Positions 25,585-34,085 of a stretch of 64,000 nucleotides of DNA are shown here, piece after piece. The notes beneath the pieces were generated by a model. That model searched no databases, was not told the origin of the DNA, and worked only from the letters and a program-made list of their open reading frames with translations. Source of the DNA: Pseudoduganella umbonata (lineage in GTDB: Bacteria; Pseudomonadota; Gammaproteobacteria; Burkholderiales; Burkholderiaceae_D). Numbering within the stretch: the stretch's first letter is position 1; each line of letters starts with the position of its first letter. A program made the translations under genes and the position numbers. The stretch is from NCBI RefSeq assembly GCF_014192225.1, contig NZ_JACHXS010000007.1:62001-126000 (forward strand). The letters run 5' to 3'.

Positions 25585-26436
25585 ATGGCGATCCTGTCCG
25601 AAATCACCCTGTACCCGATCAAGTCCTGCGGCGGCATCGCGCTGCAAGCGGCGACGCTCACGCGCGCCGGCCTGATGTCCGAGCAGATCTATGACCGCGA
25701 ATGGATGGTGGTGGATGCCGCCGGGGCCTGCCTGACCCAGCGCGAGCATCCGAAGATGGCGTTGATCGCGCCGCGCCTCAAGCTCGACACGCTGGAGCTG
25801 CGCGCGCCCGGCATGCTGCGCCTGGAAATCCCGCTCGGCCTGCCCGACCCCGACACGGCACCGACGCTGACCGTGCAGGTCTGGGACGACACGCTGCAAG
25901 CGTATGACTGCGATGCGCTGACGGCCGCCTGGTTCAGCAACTACCTTGGCGTGGCGTGCCGGCTGGTGCGCTTCCACCCGAACGCATTACGCCTGGCCAA
26001 TCCGAAATGGACCGGCGATATCGAAGCACCCACGCTGTTCTCCGACGGTTACCCGATCCTCGTGATCGGAGCCGGATCGCTGCGCGACCTGAACGGCCGC
26101 CTGGCGCGGGCAGGGCGCACGCCGCTGCCGATGAACCGCTTCCGGCCGAACCTCGTCGTCGACGGCATCGACGCGTATGAAGAAGACTACGTCGACACGT
26201 TCCGTGCCGGCGGCGTGGTGCTGAAACCGGTCAAGCCGTGTCCGCGCTGCCCGATGCCGTCGATCGACCAGGCCACCGGCGAGTTCGGCCCCGATCCGCT
26301 CGATATCCTGCAAGGCTACCGCGCCAAGCCGGAGGTCGATGGCGCCATCTGCTTCGGCATGAACAACATCCTGCTCGAAGGCGATGGGGAAACCGTGCGC
26401 GTGGGCCAGGAAGTGGACGTGGAACTGGCCTTTTGA
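25585..26436 (+). CDS. MOSC-domain protein with MOSC N-terminal barrel
   Basis: This 283-residue protein begins MAILSEITLYPIKSCGGI, the usual N-terminal beta-barrel (MOSC_N), with DREWMVVDAAGACLTQREHPKMALI following. The C-terminal MOSC domain contains MNRFRPNLVVDGIDAYEEDYVDTF and the Cys-rich VKPCPRCPMPSIDQATGE, which supplies the conserved Cys expected to ligate molybdenum cofactor. It is related to YcbX and mARC proteins, which reduce N-hydroxylated compounds. ATG 25585 was chosen; the frame extends upstream without homology. The diguanylate cyclase gene starts 11 bases later. Confidence 0.9.
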   Translation: MAILSEITLYPIKSCGGIALQAATLTRAGLMSEQIYDREWMVVDAAGACLTQREHPKMALIAPRLKLDTLELRAPGMLRLEIPLGLPDPDTAPTLTVQVWDDTLQAYDCDALTAAWFSNYLGVACRLVRFHPNALRLANPKWTGDIEAPTLFSDGYPILVIGAGSLRDLNGRLARAGRTPLPMNRFRPNLVVDGIDAYEEDYVDTFRAGGVVLKPVKPCPRCPMPSIDQATGEFGPDPLDILQGYRAKPEVDGAICFGMNNILLEGDGETVRVGQEVDVELAF

Positions 26437-26447
26437 GCCGCCCGCCG

Positions 26448-27557
26448 ATGACCGATTCCGTCGACGACCTGGCAGCGGAAAACCGCGCGCTGCGCGAGCG
26501 CATGGCCTGGATGCTGGAGCAGGCCGAACGCAACCACGACATCATGATGCGGCACCAGGCGTTCGACCTGGAGATCGTGGGGGCCGGCAGCTTTCCCGAG
26601 CTGATCGGCAGCATCTTCAGTACGCTGCCCGTCATCTCGGAACTGGACAGCGTGACGCTGTCGCTGGTCGACGAAGGTGACGACATCCGCACCGTGATGG
26701 AAAGGCTGGGTGTCGACTTCGCCGCGTACCCGGACCTGCTGTTCGTTGCCGGCACCAGCCAGCTCGGCCTGGACAGCGAGCCGAAGCCACTGCTCGGCGC
26801 GTACGACGCACAGCGCGACGGGCTCCGTTTTCCCCGCGCCGAGCCGCCGTTGCAAAGCGTGGCCATCGTGCCGCTGCTGCGCAACCGGCGCGTGATCGGC
26901 ACGCTGAACCTGGGCAGTGCCGATCCCACCCGCTTCACGCCCAGCCTGGGCACGGACTTCGTCGAACACATGGCGTCGATCATCGCGATCTGCCTGGAAA
27001 ACGTGATCAGCAACGAGATGCTGAAGTATATCGGCCTGACCGATTCGCTGACGGGCGTGTACAACCGCCGCTACCTGGACCGGCGCCTGCTGGAAGAGAT
27101 CGCGCGGGCGCGGCGGCAGTCCTACGACCTGTCGTTCATGTACATCGACATCGACCACTTCAAGCGCATCAACGATACGCTGGGCCACCAGGGTGGCGAC
27201 CAGGTGCTGCGCGAAGTGGCCAGCCGCATCAAGGGCGAGCTGCGGCTGTCGGACGCGCTGGCCCGCTTTGGCGGCGAGGAATTCGTGGTGCTGCTGATCG
27301 ACGCGGACCTGGACAGCGCCGCCTTCGTGGCCGAGCGCATCCGTGCCGGCATCGCCACGGCGATGATCGACCTGGAGGGCGGCGTGAAGGTGTCGATCAC
27401 CGGCTCGATCGGCGTGGCCTGCCTGTCCGGCGCCGAGGGAGGCGGCGATGTTGCGGCCGACGTCGCGGCCAGGGAACTGATCTCCCATGCCGACGAGGCG
27501 CTGTACCAGGCCAAGGCGGGCGGGCGCAACCGGGTGATACGGTACGCCACACATTGA
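26448..27557 (+). CDS. diguanylate cyclase with GAF/DUF484-like sensor
   Basis: This 369-residue cytoplasmic protein has a short coiled coil (about 5-30), a DUF484/GAF-like sensory region (about 40-190) and a GGDEF domain (about 195-365). The active-site motif is GGEEF at 275-279. An I-site RxxD (RLSD, 266-269) sits five residues before it, so product inhibition by c-di-GMP is expected. MYIDIDHFKRINDTLGH holds the metal and GTP residues. There is no EAL domain and no membrane segment. It lies 11 bases after the MOSC gene, and the two are probably one transcript. Confidence 0.94.
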   Translation: MTDSVDDLAAENRALRERMAWMLEQAERNHDIMMRHQAFDLEIVGAGSFPELIGSIFSTLPVISELDSVTLSLVDEGDDIRTVMERLGVDFAAYPDLLFVAGTSQLGLDSEPKPLLGAYDAQRDGLRFPRAEPPLQSVAIVPLLRNRRVIGTLNLGSADPTRFTPSLGTDFVEHMASIIAICLENVISNEMLKYIGLTDSLTGVYNRRYLDRRLLEEIARARRQSYDLSFMYIDIDHFKRINDTLGHQGGDQVLREVASRIKGELRLSDALARFGGEEFVVLLIDADLDSAAFVAERIRAGIATAMIDLEGGVKVSITGSIGVACLSGAEGGGDVAADVAARELISHADEALYQAKAGGRNRVIRYATH

Positions 27558-27597
27558 TGTTCCTTTCGGGGAGCAGGCGAAGCAGGGAGCGGTCACG

Positions 27598-27617
27598 CTG
27601 GCCCTCTGGTGGGCCAG
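27598..27617. terminator. hairpin between convergent genes
   Basis: CTGGCCC pairs with GGGCCAG around a 6-base loop, between the 3' ends of the diguanylate cyclase and ynfA. There is no T-run on either side, so its activity is uncertain. Confidence 0.4.
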
Positions 27618-27673
27618 GAGGGCGTGTTGCGCAAAGCCGCGGCGGCGCCATGACGCCACCGGGCTCGAAGGCC

Positions 27674-28003
27674 TCAGGCCCGCGGCTGCAGTGCGATGAC
27701 GGCCATGCCGCCCAGCGCCAGCGCGGCGCCCAGCGCATCCCAGCGGGTCAATGCGATGCCGTCGACGAAGCGCAGCCACAGTAGCGCTACAGCGATGTAC
27801 ATGCCGCCGTACGCGGCGTAGGTACGCCCGGCAGCGGCAGGGTGCAGCGTGAGCAGCTAGGCAAACAGGGCCAGCGAAGCGGCCGCCGGCAGCAGCAGCC
27901 AGGCGGAGCGGCCGTTCTTCAGCACCAGCCATGGCAGGTAGCAGCCGACGATTTCGGCCAGTGCCGTGACGGCGAACAGCAGCGACAGGCGCAGCATTTC
28001 CAT
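27674..28003 (-). pseudogene. ynfA: ynfA-like membrane protein gene interrupted by an amber codon
   Basis: Reading from ATG 28003 gives MEMLRLSLLFAVTALAEIVG, then CYLPWLVLKNG and SLALFA. An in-frame TAG follows at 27857-27859 (codon 49). The same frame then continues LLTLHPAAAGRTYAAYGGMY to a TGA at 27674-27676. The full reading is 109 codons, the normal YnfA length of about 108. In E. coli YnfA the residue at this place is Trp, so a single TGG-to-TAG change explains the break. A GAGGAA Shine-Dalgarno precedes the start. YnfA is a four-helix SMR-like drug transporter; the truncated product would keep under two helices. Alternatives are a sequencing error or amber suppression. Confidence 0.88.
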
Positions 28004-28016
28004 CGCTATTGCTTCC

Positions 28017-29990
28017 TCATCCCAGCAGGATCTGTTCGGCGCGCGCGACCGCTTGCGCATTGCCGCGCAGGACGACCACGTCGCCCGCTTCCAGCACCAT
28101 GTCGGTACCCGCGTCGAGCCGCTCCCGGCCGCGCCGGATGGCCATCACCTCGGCGCCGTCGACATCGAGCTCGCCCACGGTACGGCCGACGCAGTTCGAT
28201 GCCTCCGTCAGCGTCACCGTATGCAGCCGCGCCGCTTCGGCATCGTCGCCCACGTCGCTGATGCCGTGGAAGTAGCCGCGCAGCGAGGCGTAGCGCTCCT
28301 CGCGCGCGGCCTGCACGCGATGAACCACCTTGCGCAGCGGTACGCCCAGCATCACCAGCGCGTGCGAGGCCAGCATCAGGCTGCCCTCCATCAGTTCCGG
28401 CACCACCTCGGCGGCGCCGGCCGCCTTCAGGCGGTCCAGGTCGGAATCGTCGTGGCTGCGCACGATCACCGGCAGCGTGGGCGCCAGTTCGTGCACCAGG
28501 TGCAGCACCTTCAGTGCCGATGGCGTGCTGGCATACGTGATCACCAGCGCGCTGGCGCGGTAGATGCCGGCCGCCACCAGGCTTTCGCGCCGCGCCGCAT
28601 CGCCATACGACACGCTGGCACCGGCCGACCGCGCTTCCTGCACGCGGGTGGGATCCAGGTCCAGCGCGTGGTAGGCAATGCCTTCTTCCTGCAGCAGCGT
28701 GGCCAGGCTCTGGCCGCTGCGGCCGAAGCCGGCCACGATCACGTGCTGCTGCGTGGCCATCGTGCGCGCCGCGATCTGCGTCAGGTTCAGCGATTGCATC
28801 ATCCATTCGTTGCTGGAGAATTTCAGCACCAGCCGGTCCGACTGCTCGATCAGGAACGGCGCGGCCAGCATCGACAGCACCATCGACGCCAGCACCACCT
28901 GGATCACGAACGGATCGACCAGTTCCACCCCGCCGGCCACGTTCAGCAGCACGAAGCCGAATTCGCCGGCCTGGGCCAGCGCCAGGCCGCTGCGCATCGA
29001 CACGCCGTCCGAGGCGCCGAACAGTTTCGCCAGGCCGGCGATCAATGCAAATTTCATCAGTACGGGGAATACCAGCAGCGCCAGTACGAGCCACCAGTTG
29101 TCCAGCACCACGCGCACGTTGAGCAGCATGCCGATGGTGATGAAGAACAGGCCGAGCAGCACGTCGCGGAAGGGCTTGATGTCTTCTTCCACCTGGTGCC
29201 GGTATTCGGTCTCGGAGATCAGCATGCCGGCCACGAAGGCGCCCAGCGCCAGCGACAGGCCGGCGCGCTCGGTGATCCAGGCCGCGCCCAGCGTCACCAG
29301 CAGCAGGTTCAGCATGAACAGTTCCTGCGAGCGGCGCTTGACCACCACGGTGAACCAGCCGCGCATCAGTTTCTGGCCGAGGAACAGCAGCAGCACCAGA
29401 ACCAGCACGGCTTTCAGGGCGGCCCAGCCCAGCGTGACGAGCAGGTTGTCCGGGTCTTTCGCCAGCGCCGGGATCAGGATCAGCAGCGGCACCACGGCGA
29501 TATCCTGGAACAGCAGGATGCCGATGATCTTGCGGCCGTGTTCCGATTCCAGTTCCAGGCGCTCGGTGAGCATCTTGACGACGATCGCCGTCGACGACAT
29601 GGCCAGGGCACCGCCCAGCGCGAACGCGGCCTGCCAGGAGATATGGATGGCCGGAGGCAGCACGCGGGCGATCAGCCAGCCGAAGGCCATGGTCGCCACG
29701 ATCGTCAGCACGACCTGGGCCATGCCCAGGCCGAACACGTCGCTGCGCATCGACTTCAGTTTCGGCAGCGAGAATTCGAGGCCGATCGAGAACATCAGGA
29801 AGACCACGCCGAATTCGGCCAGCGCGTGGGTGGCATGGCTTTCCTCGGCCAGGCCCAGCGCATTCGGGCCGATCAGGATGCCGACGGCCAGGTAGCCGAG
29901 CATCGGCGGCAGGTGGAGCATGCGGAAGGCCACCACGCCGAGCACGGCGCTGCCCAGCAGGAGGAGGGTCAGTTCAAGCGGGGAGAACAC
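28017..29990 (-). CDS. Kef-type monovalent cation:proton antiporter (CPA2) with RCK domain
   Basis: This 657-residue protein has 12-13 hydrophobic segments over residues 1-390, starting MFSPLELTLLLLGSAVLGVV and including FGVVFLMFSIGLEFS. A TrkA-N/RCK nucleotide-binding domain follows (about 415-530; VIVAGFGRSGQSLATLL) and a TrkA-C domain lies at about 575-655. It probably exports K+ in exchange for H+. Unlike E. coli KefC it has no KefF/KefG partner beside it. The ynfA start lies 13 bases after its stop, so the two may form one transcript. Confidence 0.93.
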   Translation of the reverse strand: MFSPLELTLLLLGSAVLGVVAFRMLHLPPMLGYLAVGILIGPNALGLAEESHATHALAEFGVVFLMFSIGLEFSLPKLKSMRSDVFGLGMAQVVLTIVATMAFGWLIARVLPPAIHISWQAAFALGGALAMSSTAIVVKMLTERLELESEHGRKIIGILLFQDIAVVPLLILIPALAKDPDNLLVTLGWAALKAVLVLVLLLFLGQKLMRGWFTVVVKRRSQELFMLNLLLVTLGAAWITERAGLSLALGAFVAGMLISETEYRHQVEEDIKPFRDVLLGLFFITIGMLLNVRVVLDNWWLVLALLVFPVLMKFALIAGLAKLFGASDGVSMRSGLALAQAGEFGFVLLNVAGGVELVDPFVIQVVLASMVLSMLAAPFLIEQSDRLVLKFSSNEWMMQSLNLTQIAARTMATQQHVIVAGFGRSGQSLATLLQEEGIAYHALDLDPTRVQEARSAGASVSYGDAARRESLVAAGIYRASALVITYASTPSALKVLHLVHELAPTLPVIVRSHDDSDLDRLKAAGAAEVVPELMEGSLMLASHALVMLGVPLRKVVHRVQAAREERYASLRGYFHGISDVGDDAEAARLHTVTLTEASNCVGRTVGELDVDGAEVMAIRRGRERLDAGTDMVLEAGDVVVLRGNAQAVARAEQILLG

Positions 29991-30087
29991 GGGAGTGTCC
30001 CGGGAATGGCCGGCGGTGGGAAGGGGTTGTCCTGCGCGCGTACGAAGTTTGTAACATCTGGCAAGTTTTTTGCTTTCCCAATTCGGC

Positions 30088-30093
30088 TATACT
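30088..30093 (+). promoter_or_regulatory. candidate -10 box of the kds-lpt-rpoN operon
   Basis: TATACT sits 8 bases before ATG 30101. A transcript starting about 7 bases later would make 30101 effectively leaderless, so translation from ATG 30125 becomes more likely. No clear -35 box is visible; an AT-rich stretch (AAGTTTTTTGCTTT) covers that region. Confidence 0.4.
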
Positions 30094-30100
30094 TTCGGCC

Positions 30101-31123
30101 ATGAGTGTAACCCATGAAAAAACAATGCTGAAAGCTTTTGATGCAACAACCGCAAGCCGCGCGCTGGAACTGGCGCGCGAAGCCCTGCAAATCGAGGCCG
30201 ATGCGCTGATCGCACTGCATGATCGCCTGGCAACAGATGAGAGCGTAGGGAAAGCCGTGTCGCTGCTGCTGGCCTGCAAGGGACGCGTTGTCGTGTCCGG
30301 CATTGGCAAATCCGGCCATATCGGCCGCAAGATCGCCGCCACGCTGGCGTCCACCGGCACCCCGGCGCTGTTCGTGCACCCGGCCGAAGCGGCGCATGGG
30401 GACCTCGGCATGGTGACGCCGGACGACGCGTTCATCGCCATTTCGTATTCCGGGGAAAGCACCGAGCTGATGGCCATCCTCCCGGTGGTCAAGCGCATGG
30501 GCGGCGTGGTGATTTCGATGACGGGCAAGCCGGAGTCGAGCCTGGCCAGGCTGTCGGACGTGCACCTGGACGTTTCGGTCGCCAAGGAAGCCTGTCCGAT
30601 GAACCTGGCGCCGACGGCGTCGACCACGGTGACGCTGGCGCTGGGCGATGCGATCGCCGTCGCCCTGCTCGACCTGCGCGGTTTCAAGGAAGAGGATTTT
30701 GCCCGCTCGCACCCGGGCGGCGCCCTGGGCCGCCGCCTGCTGACGCACGTGCGCGACATCATGCGCCAGGGCGAAGCGATCCCCGCCGTGACGGTCGATA
30801 CGCGGCTGCCGGAGGCACTGATGCAGATCACGCAAAAAGGCATGGGCATGACCGCCGTGGTCGATGCACAATACCGGCCGGTGGGCGTGTTCACGGACGG
30901 CGACCTGCGCCGCCTGATCGACAAGGTGCAGGATTTCAGCAAGGTCGTCATTGGCGACGTGATGCATGCGAATCCGCGTACCATCGGCGCCGGGAAACTG
31001 GCGGTCGATGCCGTACCGATCATGGAAGAGCACCGAATCAACCAGATGCTGGTGGTCGACGACGACGGCAAGCTGGTCGGCGCGCTGCACATCCATGACC
31101 TGACCCGTGCAAAGGTGATCTGA
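30101..31123 (+). CDS. kdsD: D-arabinose 5-phosphate isomerase (KpsF/GutQ family)
   Basis: This protein of up to 340 residues interconverts ribulose 5-phosphate and arabinose 5-phosphate, the first step to Kdo. It has a SIS domain (about 40-180; GIGKSGHIGRKIAATLASTG and ISYSGES) and two CBS domains (about 210-340). Two starts are possible: ATG 30101 (given) or ATG 30125 (332 residues, MLKAFDATTA), which better suits the candidate promoter. Neither has a strong Shine-Dalgarno. The stop TGA overlaps the kdsC ATG by one base. Confidence 0.95.
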   Translation: MSVTHEKTMLKAFDATTASRALELAREALQIEADALIALHDRLATDESVGKAVSLLLACKGRVVVSGIGKSGHIGRKIAATLASTGTPALFVHPAEAAHGDLGMVTPDDAFIAISYSGESTELMAILPVVKRMGGVVISMTGKPESSLARLSDVHLDVSVAKEACPMNLAPTASTTVTLALGDAIAVALLDLRGFKEEDFARSHPGGALGRRLLTHVRDIMRQGEAIPAVTVDTRLPEALMQITQKGMGMTAVVDAQYRPVGVFTDGDLRRLIDKVQDFSKVVIGDVMHANPRTIGAGKLAVDAVPIMEEHRINQMLVVDDDGKLVGALHIHDLTRAKVI

Positions 31124-31662
31124 TGAGTGTTGCTTACGACGCGGCCATTCTCGAACGGGCCGCGAAGGTAAAACTGTTTATCTTCGACGTGGATGGCGTG
31201 CTGACCGATGGCGGCCTGCACTACGGTGCCGAAGGCGAGGCATTCAAGACGTTCAACGTGCAGGATGGCCTGGGCATCAAGCTGCTGCAGGAATCGGGCG
31301 TGCTGACCGGGATCATCAGCGCGCGGCGCTCGCCGCAGGTGACGGCCCGCGCCAGGGACCTGGCGATCGAATTCGTGCACCAGGGCGGCCACGACAAGCT
31401 GACGCCGTTCAAGGCACTGCTGGAACAGCAGAACCTGTCGGAGGAGCAGGTGGCCTTTATCGGCGACGATGTCGTCGATATCCCGATCCTGTCGCGCGCC
31501 GGATTCGCGGTAGCGGTGCCGAACGCCCGGCCGGAAGTGCTGGCGCGGGCGCACCACGTCACCGAACACCGTGGCGGCCACGGCGCCGTGCGCGAAATCT
31601 GCGAATTCGTGATGCGGGCGCAGGGCACATACGATCGGGTCATGGCCCAGTTTTTGGCCTGA
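31123..31662 (+). CDS. kdsC: Kdo 8-phosphate phosphatase
   Basis: This 179-residue HAD-superfamily phosphatase frees Kdo from Kdo-8-phosphate. Motif I is IFDVDGVLTDGGLHYG (nucleophile Asp and general acid Asp), motif II is GIISARRS, and motifs III/IV are HDKLTPFKALL and FIGDDVVDIPIL. It has the short C0 form without a cap, as is normal for KdsC. It overlaps kdsD and is followed by a repeat-filled spacer and lptC. Confidence 0.96.
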   Translation: MSVAYDAAILERAAKVKLFIFDVDGVLTDGGLHYGAEGEAFKTFNVQDGLGIKLLQESGVLTGIISARRSPQVTARARDLAIEFVHQGGHDKLTPFKALLEQQNLSEEQVAFIGDDVVDIPILSRAGFAVAVPNARPEVLARAHHVTEHRGGHGAVREICEFVMRAQGTYDRVMAQFLA

Positions 31663-31746
31663 AATCTGGCTTGAAAATCGGGCTTGAAAATCTGGCTTGA
31701 AATCGGACTTGGGAAGCGGGTCCGGACAAACAGGTCTGGACAAACA
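31656..31746 (+). repeat. two short tandem repeat sets between kdsC and lptC
   Basis: Four units of 12-13 bp of the form GGCtTGAAAATCt begin within the last codons and stop codon of kdsC (31656-31707). Two 14-bp units, GGTCCGGACAAACA and GGTCTGGACAAACA, follow at 31719-31746. The lptC Shine-Dalgarno (GGAGAAGG) follows at about 31757. Confidence 0.85.
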
Positions 31747-31765
31747 GGAAAATAACGGAGAAGGC

Positions 31766-32356
31766 ATGCGCAACCAGCGAACCGCACACCGCTACCGGCT
31801 GTCGATCGGCATGATACTCGCGCTGCTCGGCGCGCTGGGCTCGTTCTGGCTGCTCGAGCTGATGAACCGGGCCGGCGAGGAAATGGAAGCGGGCATCAAG
31901 GTCGATGAACCGGATTACATCGTGGAGCGCTTTTCGTTCGTGCGCATGACCGAAACGGGGCAGCCCAGCTACATCATTTCGGGCGACAGGCTGACACATC
32001 GCCCGTCGGACGATTCGTCGGATATCGACAAGCCGGTGGTGCGCAGCCTTTCCGGCGACAAGCCGCCGATGGATATCCGGGCAGAGCATGCACGGGTCGA
32101 CCAGGACAACACGCGCGTGACACTGACGAAGAACGTGGACATCCGCCGGGCCGCGTCGCCTGCCGCGCGCGACCTGCACCTGGCCACCGAGAAGCTGACG
32201 ATCTATCCGGACGAGGACCGCATGGAAACGGACCTGCCGGTGCGCATGGAGAGCGGCGGCGCTACCGCCACCGGTATCGGCATGCAGGCCAACAATGCCA
32301 CGCGCCAGTTGCAGCTGGGACGGGGCACCATCGTGTACCCGCCCCGGACGCGGTAA
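31766..32356 (+). CDS. lptC: LPS export protein LptC
   Basis: This 196-residue bitopic protein has a single N-terminal helix (about 12-31, LSIGMILALLGALGSFWLLEL) and a periplasmic beta-jellyroll. The jellyroll contains YIVERFSFVRMTETGQPSYIISGDRL and LTKNVDIRRA. It links the LptBFG transporter to LptA. ATG 31766 follows a GGAGAAGG Shine-Dalgarno. lptF and lptG are not in the window. Confidence 0.93.
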   Translation: MRNQRTAHRYRLSIGMILALLGALGSFWLLELMNRAGEEMEAGIKVDEPDYIVERFSFVRMTETGQPSYIISGDRLTHRPSDDSSDIDKPVVRSLSGDKPPMDIRAEHARVDQDNTRVTLTKNVDIRRAASPAARDLHLATEKLTIYPDEDRMETDLPVRMESGGATATGIGMQANNATRQLQLGRGTIVYPPRTR

Positions 32357-32372
32357 CGAGCGGATCGACGGC

Positions 32373-32522
32373 GTGATGAATGACGTGGCAAAAGACGTGA
32401 CGAAAAACGTGAACAAAAGCGTGGCTGCTGGCGTGACGGATGGTGTGACTAACAGCGTGGTCAACGACGCGGGTCGAATCAACGGATCGACAGCGCGGAT
32501 CGACAGCGCGGATCGCAATCGC
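32373..32522 (+). repeat. eight 12-bp units, then 13-bp units, between lptC and lptA
   Basis: From 32373 to 32468 there are eight degenerate 12-bp units, each starting GTG and ending in AC, GC or GT. They read in the lptA frame as the tetrapeptides VMND, VAKD, VTKN, VNKS, VAAG, VTDG, VTNS and VVND. From 32484 the 13-bp unit GGATCGACAGCGC occurs twice and then partly. Confidence 0.85.
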
Positions 32523-32537
32523 AGACAGGAATCGAAG

Positions 32538-33131
32538 ATGAAGAAACTCATATTGGCGGCGCTGGTGCTGCTGGGTGCGGCGGGGCATGCCGTCGCCGAG
32601 AAGGCCGATTCGTACAAGCCTACCGAGATCAATTACGGCCGCCTCGATGCGGATGACGTCAAGCAGGTCTATACCTTCACCGGCGACGTGACGCTGACGC
32701 GCGGCACGCTGCGGATGAAGGCGGACAAGGCGGTGGTCACCTACACGCCGGACGGCTACCAGCTGGCCACGCTGACCGGCGGCGGCAAGAAGGTCACGTT
32801 CCGGCAGAAGCGCGACGGCGAAGGCAACCAGTGGATGGAGGGCGAAGCCGATCGCATCGAATACGACGAGAAGGCCGAGCTGGTGAAGATGTATTCGAAG
32901 GCCAAGATCCGCCGCCTGGAAGGCAGCAAGCCGAGCGATGAAGTCGAGGGCGAGTTCATTTCGTACGACAGCCGCCGCGAGTTCTTCAGCGTGCGCAACA
33001 CCAGTACCGGCGCCGACAAGCCCGGTGCCGGCCGCGGCACGATGGTGATCCAGCCGAAGCGCACCGCACCGGCCACGCCGGCCGGGCCGTCCAACACGCA
33101 ATCGCCGGCCGCGCCGGCAGCAGGGGATTAA
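32538..33131 (+). CDS. lptA: LPS transport periplasmic protein LptA
   Basis: This 197-residue protein has a Sec signal peptide (MKKLILAALVLLGAAGHAVA) that sets the start at 32538. The in-frame open stretch upstream is the 12-bp repeat and would displace the signal. The mature beta-jellyroll (OstA/LptA domain, about 35-150) includes YTFTGDVTLTRGTLRMKADKAVV. A Pro/Ala-rich tail follows. LptA bridges LptC to LptD across the periplasm. The lptB ATG follows the stop directly. Confidence 0.94.
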   Translation: MKKLILAALVLLGAAGHAVAEKADSYKPTEINYGRLDADDVKQVYTFTGDVTLTRGTLRMKADKAVVTYTPDGYQLATLTGGGKKVTFRQKRDGEGNQWMEGEADRIEYDEKAELVKMYSKAKIRRLEGSKPSDEVEGEFISYDSRREFFSVRNTSTGADKPGAGRGTMVIQPKRTAPATPAGPSNTQSPAAPAAGD

Positions 33132-33893
33132 ATGGCGCAGGCGCAGGAAAATTGCAGCAGCACGCTGATCGTGCGTGGCCTGCAAAAGAGCTACGGCAAA
33201 CGCCAGGTGGTGCATGACGTGTCGTTGCAGGTGGCGTGCGGCGAAGTGGTGGGCCTGCTGGGACCGAACGGTGCCGGCAAGACCACGTCGTTCTACATGA
33301 TCGTGGGCCTGGTCGCCTCGGACGCCGGCACCATCGACCTCGATGGCACCGACATCTCGAGCCTGCCGATCCACAGGCGCGCCACGCTCGGCCTGTCCTA
33401 CCTGCCACAGGAAGCGTCCGTGTTCCGCAGGCTGACCGTGGAAGAAAACATCCGCGCCGTGCTGGAGATCCAGAAGGTGGACGGCAAGCCGCTCGGCAAG
33501 GCCGAGATCGACGAACGCCTGAACGCGCTGCTGGCCGACCTGCAGATCGAGAAGCTGCGCGAGAACACGGCGCTGTCGCTGTCCGGCGGCGAGCGGCGCC
33601 GCGTGGAAATCGCCCGCGCGCTGGCGACCAATCCCCGATTCGTGCTGCTGGACGAACCGTTCGCCGGCGTCGATCCGATCGCCGTGATCGAAATCCAGCG
33701 TATCGTGCGCTTCCTGAAAGAACGCAGCATCGGCGTGTTGATCACGGATCATAACGTGCGCGAAACGCTGGGTATCTGCGACCGGGCGTATATCATCAAT
33801 CAGGGCAGCGTACTGGCTTCCGGCCGGCCGGACGACATCATCGCCGACGAGTCCGTACGCCGCGTGTACCTGGGTGAGCATTTCCGCATGTGA
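33132..33893 (+). CDS. lptB: LPS export ABC transporter ATPase LptB
   Basis: This 253-residue ATPase has Walker A GPNGAGKTTSFYMI and Q-loop YLPQEASVFRRLTVEENI. The signature is LSGGERRRVEIARAL, Walker B is FVLLDEPFAGVDP, and the H-loop is LITDHNVRETL. All catalytic residues are present. It powers LPS extraction by LptFG. It abuts lptA with no gap and lies upstream of rpoN, the usual arrangement in proteobacteria. Confidence 0.97.
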   Translation: MAQAQENCSSTLIVRGLQKSYGKRQVVHDVSLQVACGEVVGLLGPNGAGKTTSFYMIVGLVASDAGTIDLDGTDISSLPIHRRATLGLSYLPQEASVFRRLTVEENIRAVLEIQKVDGKPLGKAEIDERLNALLADLQIEKLRENTALSLSGGERRRVEIARALATNPRFVLLDEPFAGVDPIAVIEIQRIVRFLKERSIGVLITDHNVRETLGICDRAYIINQGSVLASGRPDDIIADESVRRVYLGEHFRM

Positions 33894-33918
33894 CGGCCAT
33901 GACCCGCGATAACCGAGG

Positions 33919-34085
33919 CGATATCCGAGGGTATCCGGGCCAATATCCGGGCCGAATTCCAGCCGATATCCAGCCCGATACCCAGCCCGATAAGCGCAGC
34001 GATAATGCAGCAATGATGCACCGATCAACGCAACGATCATTTCGGCGAAAAATCCAGCGATGAACCAGCTATGAGTCAGCTATGA
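33919..34085 (+). repeat. degenerate 11-13 bp repeats between lptB and rpoN
   Basis: Units resembling TATCCGGGCCAA and CCGATAcCCAGC fill about 33919-34010. An 11-bp periodic pair CAGCTATGA (34066-34074 and 34077-34085) ends inside the rpoN start codon region. No purine-rich Shine-Dalgarno is visible before rpoN. Confidence 0.7.

Noticed and set aside
32295..32537. N-terminal extension of LptA into the 12-bp repeat
   Set aside because: The Sec signal peptide begins at 32538 and must be N-terminal for export, so the upstream open frame is not translated as part of LptA.
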